Source of the DNA: Heliobacteriaceae bacterium
Lineage (GTDB): Bacteria > Cyanobacteriota > Vampirovibrionia > Gastranaerophilales > Gastranaerophilaceae
Direction: 5' to 3'
Assembly (NCBI GenBank): GCA_031267015.1
Contig: JAIRZW010000063.1
Span: forward strand, 1 to 5,042
DNA length: 5,042 nt
The position numbers were made by a program, and so were the translations under genes. Below, piece by piece: positions 1-3,038 of this stretch. Each line of letters begins with the position of its first letter. Positions within the stretch are counted from its first letter, which is position 1. The notes below the pieces were generated by a model that was not told the origin of the DNA, made no database searches, and worked only from the letters and a program-made list of their open reading frames with translations.

Positions 1-60
1 CTTGAGGTGTATTTTGGCAACATGGCCGCAAAAAGGGACACCATTAAACAAGATTACAAA
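1..60 (+). repeat. 60-bp perfect direct repeat, copy A (partner 1586-1645)
   Basis: Bases 1-60 are identical to 1586-1645 without a mismatch, and the identity may extend left of the window. It covers codons for the conserved core of both LPD3-like genes. Identity at silent positions stops abruptly at base 61, after which the two genes share only about half their residues. That pattern suggests recent duplication with recombination or gene conversion, or a nucleotide-level constraint. Confidence 0.95.
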
Positions 61-294
61 GATGTGAACACGATTGCAGTATATTCACAAATTCAGGAAC
101 TAGTATCTGAAGCAAACTTTGTAACATTTATTCCGGCAGATGAAGAACATAAAACAAGCGTCAAAGGACAAAATATTTATAATGCAAAAATAGATATAGA
201 TAATATTGAATATCTTGTTAGAATCAAAGTTGATGTTCCATTGTGGATAATTGGTTCATATAATTACGCAGGCCATAAAATAATAAAAATGTAG
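1..294 (+). CDS. LPD3-like (possible BECR-fold toxin) protein, copy 1, 5' end outside window
   Basis: The frame is open from base 1 and stops at TAG 292-294. The GTG at 7 is an internal Val codon, because the paralogue at 1466-1879 continues upstream of it. Only about the last 97 residues are present. The first 20 residues visible are identical to residues 41-60 of copy 2, also at every silent position (bases 1-60 equal 1586-1645). The remaining 77 residues match at about 38 positions. Shared features are Y-S-x-I-Q, A-D-E-x-H, V-K-G-Q-x-I-Y, I-x-V/I-D-V-P-L and the C-terminal K-I-I-K-M. The pattern 'NA...DE.H...KG..IY..I.ID...Y.I.I.I' resembles the LPD3 domain of phage and plasmid polyvalent proteins; this is recognition by eye. 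Whether an HTH gene precedes it, as in copy 2, cannot be seen. A minus-strand small-RNA locus overlaps its last codons. Confidence 0.75.
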   Translation, partial: LEVYFGNMAAKRDTIKQDYKDVNTIAVYSQIQELVSEANFVTFIPADEEHKTSVKGQNIYNAKIDIDNIEYLVRIKVDVPLWIIGSYNYAGHKIIKM

Positions 295-352
295 CACTTA
301 CTGGTATGCAGGTTTCGGTTAAATAACACAGCCTGCCCAGCGAAAGTGCTAC
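280..352 (-). ncRNA. Putative structured small RNA, copy 1, convergent to the LPD3-like gene
   Basis: Read on the minus strand, a promoter at 359-387 predicts a start at about 352 (G). The RNA then folds on itself. The outer stem pairs 344-353 with 290-299 (10 perfect pairs). The second stem pairs 337-340 with 301-304, and the third pairs 332-336 with 308-312, with a 3-nt bulge (305-307) between them. The 19-nt apical loop could hold a mini-hairpin, GTT 318-320 with AAC 325-327. The hairpin is followed on the minus strand by five U, then a further U-rich run, which is an intrinsic terminator; the 3' end near 280 is an estimate. The U-tract is templated by the last codons of the protein gene, whose TAG stop lies inside the stem. 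It could alternatively be only a terminator for the prepilin gene, but the dedicated promoter argues for a discrete RNA. No known RNA family was recognised. Confidence 0.65.
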
Positions 353-358
353 ACTTCT

Positions 359-387
359 ATTATAACCCATGATTGCTTTTTTTTCAA
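359..387 (-). promoter_or_regulatory. Sigma-70-type promoter of small RNA copy 1
   Basis: On the minus strand the -35 is TTGAAA (382-387), the spacer is exactly 17 bp, and the -10 is TATAAT (359-364). That is 11 of 12 consensus bases at ideal spacing. The predicted start is near 352. The same arrangement, with the same spacer length, is present at 1946-1974. It lies downstream of the prepilin stop and points away from it, so it can only serve the small RNA or antisense transcription of the LPD3-like gene. Confidence 0.75.
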
Positions 388-432
388 GACATGTTTTATA
401 AAAAGTTACATCCAAATCATCTAAGGTTTGAT

Positions 433-1116
433 TTAAGGCAGATTTTCAAAGTAATCCGGGTCGCTGATTGCTTTTTGCGCGCAAGTAAGGCCATTGATGC
501 TTGAAGTTGAGGTATTTAAACACAATACTTCGCTATTTCCTTCATATAATGTTCCGGGCGCACCTTCAGGCAAAAACGCACCCTGTTTGGTCAATTCAAA
601 CGTAAACACATCATGCCCCCAAGCATTCGGAGGTTTATTGTAGCCGTTTACATCAACTGAAACAAATAACCCGCGCGGCTCACCTGACTGTCTTTCAAGC
701 ATTATAATCATTCCGTCGCCCAGAATAAGCTGCCCGTCGTCAAACCAAGAACCGCTAATCGCTGCTAACTTGGAGTAGTTTTTATAATTTGCAACCAACT
801 GTGAATTGGAAAAACAATTACGGCCAACTCCGTTCCTTGTTCCACATTCATTCATTATATTAAGTCTTTTCATCTCCAGAAGCCTGCTTTTAAGAACATC
901 CGCACTACTAAAGTCTTCAGAAACCGCTCTTACGCCGTTTTCATCCTGCATAAGATTAAAAGTATTTGTCAGGACAGAGTATGCTTTTCTAAAACCCGCT
1001 TTAAGCGCTTGTTTTTTGTAATTTTGAATCAATGCCGGCAGGGTCAGCGCCGCTACAACCCCGATTATTCCTAATGTAATTAAAACTTCCGCCAATGTGA
1101 ATCCATTCTTTTTCAT
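433..1116 (-). CDS. Type IV prepilin / type II secretion pseudopilin-like protein
   Basis: This 227-residue protein opens with a class III prepilin signal: MKKNG, then FTLAE. Peptidase cleavage is expected after Gly5, leaving N-methylatable Phe, with the conserved Glu at mature position 5 (Glu10). A hydrophobic helix follows at about residues 11-31, which would anchor the subunit in the inner membrane and pack in the pilus core. The C-terminal half has D-V-N-G (155-158) and G-H-D-V-F-T-F (167-173), like the calcium-loop region of GspG-type pseudopilins. Four cysteines (91, 101, 199, 212) could form two disulfides outside the cytoplasm. An AAAGG Shine-Dalgarno (plus-strand 1125-1129) sits 8 nt before ATG 1116. 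No other pilus genes are visible, so whether it is a pilin, a minor pilin or a secretion subunit is open. It lies between the two copies of the HTH/LPD3-like module and has no terminator of its own before the small-RNA hairpin. Confidence 0.88.
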   Translation of the reverse strand: MKKNGFTLAEVLITLGIIGVVAALTLPALIQNYKKQALKAGFRKAYSVLTNTFNLMQDENGVRAVSEDFSSADVLKSRLLEMKRLNIMNECGTRNGVGRNCFSNSQLVANYKNYSKLAAISGSWFDDGQLILGDGMIIMLERQSGEPRGLFVSVDVNGYNKPPNAWGHDVFTFELTKQGAFLPEGAPGTLYEGNSEVLCLNTSTSSINGLTCAQKAISDPDYFENLP

Positions 1117-1138
1117 CTTCTTAACCTTTCTTTATATT

Positions 1139-1160
1139 TATTAAATTGATAAATTTAATA
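1139..1160. promoter_or_regulatory. AT-rich perfect inverted repeat, candidate operator
   Basis: Nine-base arms (TATTAAATT and AATTTAATA) flank a GATA centre, upstream of both the prepilin and the HTH gene. Nearby, TAAATTAATT occurs twice as a direct repeat (1162-1171 and 1193-1202), 31 bp apart, or about three helical turns. The second copy ends at the -35 hexamers. The sites could bind the HTH protein encoded just downstream. The region is so AT-rich that chance palindromes are expected. Confidence 0.35.
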
Positions 1161-1179
1161 GTAAATTAATTCATTTATA

Positions 1180-1208
1180 ACAATATACCTTTTAAATTAA
1201 TTTGTCAA
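1180..1208 (-). promoter_or_regulatory. Candidate promoter of the prepilin gene
   Basis: On the minus strand a perfect TTGACA (1203-1208) is followed by 17 bp and TATTGT (1180-1185, four of six consensus bases). The leader to ATG 1116 would be about 57 nt. The -35 overlaps that of the oppositely oriented HTH promoter, so the two would compete for polymerase. Confidence 0.45.
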
Positions 1209-1230
1209 CATTTAAACGTAAGAATAAAAT
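1202..1230 (+). promoter_or_regulatory. Candidate promoter of the HTH gene
   Basis: TTGTCA (1202-1207), 17 bp, then TAAAAT (1225-1230): ten of twelve consensus bases. The predicted start near 1237 leaves a leader of about 16 nt beginning with the GGAGGGG Shine-Dalgarno. It shares its -35 with the divergent prepilin promoter and overlaps a TAAATTAATT direct repeat, which fits autoregulation by the HTH product. Confidence 0.5.
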
Positions 1231-1252
1231 GTTAAATGGAGGGGTTAATAAA

Positions 1253-1444
1253 ATGGCAATAAAAGAAGAAATAAAAGTGCTGCTTGCTCAAGAAAATAAA
1301 ACAATGACTTATATTGCAGAAAAATTTAATACTTCCGTGCAAAATATTTCTAATAAACTCCGCGGCAAAACAATCCGTTTTGAAGAAGTTCGTAAAATGG
1401 CCGACATCCTGGGCTATGACATTAAGTTCGAAAAACGACACTAG
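1253..1444 (+). CDS. Small Cro/CI-type (XRE-like) helix-turn-helix protein, candidate antitoxin or repressor
   Basis: The protein has 63 residues. ATG 1253 was chosen over the in-frame TTG at 1202 because GGAGGGG (1238-1244) sits 8-10 nt upstream, and because the TTG lies inside the -35 hexamer of the candidate promoter. A DNA-binding HTH occupies roughly residues 17-38: M-T-Y-I-A-E-K-F-N-T-S, then V-Q-N-I-S-N-K-L-R as recognition helix. A tail D-I-L-G-Y-D-I-K-F-E typical of minimal one-domain XRE proteins follows. It would act as a dimer on DNA, probably at the AT-rich repeats just upstream. The LPD3-like gene begins 21 nt after its stop, in the order regulator then effector that many type II toxin-antitoxin pairs use. 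The antitoxin role is inferred from context only; it lacks an obvious separate toxin-neutralising tail. Confidence 0.85.
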   Translation: MAIKEEIKVLLAQENKTMTYIAEKFNTSVQNISNKLRGKTIRFEEVRKMADILGYDIKFEKRH

Positions 1445-1449
1445 ATTTA

Positions 1450-1458
1450 TGCTAAAAT
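1450..1458 (+). promoter_or_regulatory. Extended -10 just upstream of the LPD3-like start (possible leaderless promoter)
   Basis: TGC followed by TAAAAT matches an extended -10 (TGn plus five of six bases). Its last base is 7 nt before ATG 1466, so transcription would begin at or next to the A of the start codon. No Shine-Dalgarno is visible there. No convincing -35 was found, and the box overlaps only the short gap after the HTH gene. Confidence 0.35.
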
Positions 1459-1465
1459 AATCATT

Positions 1466-1879
1466 ATGAGAATAGTTGAAGTTAACAGCACGAATTTGCT
1501 TTCTTTTAAGAAGAAAAAAGACTTGACAAAGTGGGTAATCAGTATATTTGAGCAACAGCGGAGCGTGCGTATTGCAAGCTCCGGACTTGAGGTGTATTTT
1601 GGCAACATGGCCGCAAAAAGGGACACCATTAAACAAGATTACAAAAATATTATTACTATTGCCATATATTCAGAAATCCAAGCATTATTAAAAAATGCCC
1701 AATATAAAGAATTTATACAGGCTGATGAAAAACATGCGTATAGGGTGAAAGGGCAATACATCTATCATTCACACATTAAGCTGGATGAAAAGAAATATCG
1801 TATTGAAATAAAAATTGATGTACCGCTCGAAGATAATAACACATTTAACTATGCCTCATCTAAAATAATAAAAATGTAG
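1466..1879 (+). CDS. LPD3-like (possible BECR-fold toxin) protein, copy 2, complete
   Basis: The protein has 137 residues, no signal peptide or membrane segment, and is probably cytoplasmic. The N-terminal 35 residues are lysine-rich (F-K-K-K-K at 14-18) and are followed by V-R-I-A-S-S-G-L (34-41). The domain then runs to the end: predicted helix I-Y-S-E-I-Q-A-L-L-K-N-A (67-78), A-D-E-K-H (86-90), V-K-G-Q-Y-I-Y-H-S (94-102), I-K-L-D (104-107), and strands Y-R-I-E-I-K-I-D-V (111-119). This order resembles LPD3 domains of phage/plasmid polyvalent proteins, which are related in layout to BECR (barnase/EndoU/colicin/RelE) nucleases. The match is by eye, and catalytic residues cannot be assigned. 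The HTH gene upstream fits a toxin-antitoxin pair. A minus-strand small RNA overlaps its last codons, and its stop TAG lies in the RNA's stem. Translation would start at ATG 1466 without a visible Shine-Dalgarno. It is a paralogue of the gene at 1-294. Confidence 0.8.
   Translation: MRIVEVNSTNLLSFKKKKDLTKWVISIFEQQRSVRIASSGLEVYFGNMAAKRDTIKQDYKNIITIAIYSEIQALLKNAQYKEFIQADEKHAYRVKGQYIYHSHIKLDEKKYRIEIKIDVPLEDNNTFNYASSKIIKM
1586..1645 (+). repeat. 60-bp perfect direct repeat, copy B (partner 1-60)
   Basis: Identical to window bases 1-60. It encodes residues 41-60 of the LPD3-like protein. The perfect match at third codon positions contrasts with the strongly diverged sequence that follows. Confidence 0.95.
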
Positions 1880-1939
1880 CACTTACTGGTATGCAGGTTG
1901 CTCCCTAAAAGGTTCCGGCCTGCCCAGCGAAAGTGCTAC
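1865..1939 (-). ncRNA. Putative structured small RNA, copy 2, convergent to the LPD3-like gene
   Basis: The fold is the same as copy 1. The outer stem pairs 1931-1940 with 1875-1884 (10 perfect pairs), the second pairs 1924-1927 with 1886-1889, and the third pairs 1919-1923 with 1893-1897, with a 3-nt bulge at 1890-1892. The apical loop of 21 nt differs completely from copy 1; a tiny inner pairing CC 1904-1905 with GG 1911-1912 is possible. Minus-strand U-rich sequence follows the stem (1862-1874), making an intrinsic terminator. Predicted start is about 1939 (G) from the promoter at 1946-1974; the 3' end is approximate. The hairpin may also terminate era transcripts, since era ends 54 bases upstream on the same strand. 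Confidence 0.65.
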
Positions 1940-1945
1940 ACTCTT

Positions 1946-1974
1946 ATTATAACCCATGATTGCTTTTTTTTCAA
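1946..1974 (-). promoter_or_regulatory. Sigma-70-type promoter of small RNA copy 2
   Basis: Minus-strand TTGAAA (1969-1974), 17-bp spacer, TATAAT (1946-1951). Spacer bases 1952-1968 are identical to those of copy 1, while two bases between the -10 and the RNA start differ. It sits just after the era stop and fires away from era into the 3' end of the LPD3-like gene. Confidence 0.75.
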
Positions 1975-1992
1975 GCCATGTTTTATAAAAAT

Positions 1993-2931
1993 TTACAGCA
2001 GTAAATATGTTGACTTGTACCCGAATTGGTTCAGGAATTTTTCTTTTTTGCGCCAGTCTTTTTCAACTTTGACCTCAAGAGAAAGGAAAACTTTCTTCTC
2101 AACGATTTTTTCAAGCTCTATGCGGGCTTCGGTGCCGACTTTTTTCAACAGGTTCCCGCCTTTGCCGATTAAAATTCCCTTTTGGCTTTGGGTTTCGCAG
2201 TATATATTTGCATAAATCCGGTCAATGTCCTCGTTTTCCTCATAGCGCTCCACTTTTACCGCCACACAATGAGGGATTTCGTCAGAAGTATTTAGCAGAA
2301 TCTTCTCGCGCACGATTTCTTCGGACAAGGAGCGCATTGTTTCCTCGGTTACAACGTCTTCAGGATAAAGAAGTTCGCCTTCGGGCAAAAGCTTAAAAAT
2401 ATTCTTCATCAAAGTGTCGATATTGCGGCCGGTTTTGGCGGAAACACGGATAATGTTGAGGGTTGCGGCGGTCGAGCCGGCAAGTTGATGGTTGAGGGTT
2501 TGAGCGAACAGCATTTTGTAAGTGACTAAATTTTCCTCGACTTTTGCGGGGTTTTTAACCTTATCGACTTTGTTCATGACGATAATTACGGGCACGGACG
2601 CGGTTTTCAGAATGTTTTCTACAATCCATTTGTCGCCTTTTCCGGCTGGTTCGGAGCCGTCAACAAGAAACAATATCAAATCCGCGTCAGGTACTGCCAC
2701 TTTTGCCTCGTCAAGCAAAAATTCGCCGAGCTTATTCAGCGGCTTGTGCACGCCGGGCGTGTCGATAAACACCACCTGACCTCCGCCGGTTGTGTATATG
2801 CCTTTAATCCTTTTTCTGGTAGTCTGGGCTTTGTCCGTGGTAATCACAATCTTCTGTCCGAGAATTTGGTTCAGAAGTGTTGATTTACCGGCGTTAGGGC
2901 GCCCGATTAATGCCGCAAATCCGCTTTTCAT
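1993..2931 (-). CDS. era: GTPase Era, ribosome assembly factor
   Basis: The protein has 312 residues. Era is a membrane-associated GTPase that binds the 3' end of 16S rRNA and helps 30S maturation. The GTPase domain shows G1 GRPNAGKS (10-17), the switch T-T-R region (37-39), G3 DTPG (57-60), G4 NKVD (120-123) and G5 SAK (164-166). The C-terminal KH domain carries I-G-K-G-G (255-259), T-E-A-R and the closing K-D-W-R...F-G-Y. ATG 2931 gives the canonical start M-K-S-G-F; a TTG thirty bases upstream is a poorer choice and overlaps the -10. About 14 extra residues lie between G4 and G5 (about 143-159) compared with remembered B. subtilis and E. coli Era, and this DNA carries two GTTGAGGGTT copies. 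The last six residues (S-T-Y-L-L-L) run past the usual end, and the stop falls in the module repeat. There is no Shine-Dalgarno; the transcript may be leaderless. Confidence 0.96.
   Translation of the reverse strand: MKSGFAALIGRPNAGKSTLLNQILGQKIVITTDKAQTTRKRIKGIYTTGGGQVVFIDTPGVHKPLNKLGEFLLDEAKVAVPDADLILFLVDGSEPAGKGDKWIVENILKTASVPVIIVMNKVDKVKNPAKVEENLVTYKMLFAQTLNHQLAGSTAATLNIIRVSAKTGRNIDTLMKNIFKLLPEGELLYPEDVVTEETMRSLSEEIVREKILLNTSDEIPHCVAVKVERYEENEDIDRIYANIYCETQSQKGILIGKGGNLLKKVGTEARIELEKIVEKKVFLSLEVKVEKDWRKKEKFLNQFGYKSTYLLL
2455..2500 (+). repeat. GTTGAGGGTT direct repeats inside era
   Basis: The plus-strand decamer GTTGAGGGTT occurs at 2455-2464 and 2491-2500, 36 bp apart, so it stays in frame. 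On the coding strand each copy reads T-L-N. The pair spans the extra segment between the G4 and G5 motifs of Era. The same decamer appears twice in the heptamer array at 4803-4830. Confidence 0.7.
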
Positions 2932-2938
2932 AAATATA

Positions 2939-2947
2939 ATTATACCA
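2939..2947 (-). promoter_or_regulatory. Extended -10 promoter of era, adjacent to the start codon
   Basis: On the minus strand TGG precedes a perfect TATAAT (2939-2944), so this is an extended -10. Seven bases separate it from ATG 2931, placing the predicted start at about 2932 or 2931. The -35 position is poor (TATGCC), as is usual for extended -10 promoters. There is no Shine-Dalgarno in the gap. Confidence 0.55.
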
Positions 2948-2987
2948 CAAAAGGCGCTCAAGGCATAACCTCCGGCGAGTAATACAC

Positions 2988-3001
2988 ATTTGTTAACAAA
3001 T
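2988..3001. promoter_or_regulatory. 14-bp perfect palindrome between divergent genes, candidate operator
   Basis: ATTTGTTAACAAAT is a perfect dyad centred between era (minus) and the envelope gene (plus). It directly abuts the candidate -35 of the latter. A dimeric regulator could bind here and block or assist that promoter. No regulator is identified. Confidence 0.45.
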
Positions 3002-3030
3002 TAGCAATTTTTCACAACTAGGGTTATTAT
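3001..3030 (+). promoter_or_regulatory. Candidate promoter of the exported membrane protein gene
   Basis: TTAGCA (3001-3006, four of six), an 18-bp spacer, and TATTAT (3025-3030, five of six). The start would be near 3037, two bases before ATG 3039. A perfect TATAAT at 3030-3035 also exists but would start inside the gene. The only Shine-Dalgarno-like bases (AGGG 3020-3023) are 15 nt from the ATG, too far to be convincing. Confidence 0.4.
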
Positions 3031-3038
3031 ATAATTAA

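Larger units (their letters stand above)
276..410. repeat. 3' flanking repeat of the module, copy A (partner 1861-1997)
   Basis: Bases 276-314 match 1861-1899 perfectly, and 351-410 match 1938-1997 at 56 of 60 positions. The 19-base stretch between the inner stem arms (313-331) has no resemblance to the 21-base counterpart (1898-1918). Similarity stops sharply after 410/1997. The conserved parts are exactly those that make up the promoter, stems and U-tract of the small RNA described separately. Confidence 0.9.
1861..1997. repeat. 3' flanking repeat of the module, copy B (partner 276-410)
   Basis: It has the same layout as 276-410, with conserved ends and an unrelated 21-base centre (1898-1918). 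The right boundary falls exactly on the era stop codon (plus-strand TTA at 1993-1995 lies inside the shared sequence). The era reading frame may therefore end in DNA that arrived with the module. Confidence 0.9.

Noticed and set aside
290..353. Forward-strand intrinsic terminator for the LPD3-like gene
   Set aside because: In the plus direction the hairpin is followed by CTTCTATTAT rather than a T-run; the T8 tract begins 24 bases later. The hairpin-plus-U arrangement fits only the minus strand.
224..415. Small minus-strand protein across the small-RNA locus
   Set aside because: It would read through the RNA promoter and hairpin, no Shine-Dalgarno is seen, and the loop region that differs between copies differs in length by two bases, so the frame is not conserved in the second copy.
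1202..1252. TTG start adding 17 residues to the HTH protein
   Set aside because: The extension lies in the promoter and Shine-Dalgarno region. ATG 1253 has an ideal GGAGGGG in front of it.
1232..1636. Open frame on the minus strand across the HTH and LPD3-like genes
   Set aside because: It overlaps two better supported plus-strand genes with matching Shine-Dalgarno or paralogue evidence, and its product has a composition typical of antisense frames (Phe/Cys/His rich).
1..1997. Composite transposon or insertion sequence bounded by the repeats
   Set aside because: No transposase or integrase frame, no terminal inverted repeats and no target-site duplication can be seen. The two copies are simply in direct orientation around a prepilin gene.
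2932..2961. Upstream TTG start for era adding ten residues
   Set aside because: The added residues (beginning S-A-F-C-G) are not part of the Era family, and the region holds the extended -10. ATG 2931 gives the conventional M-K-S-G-F start.
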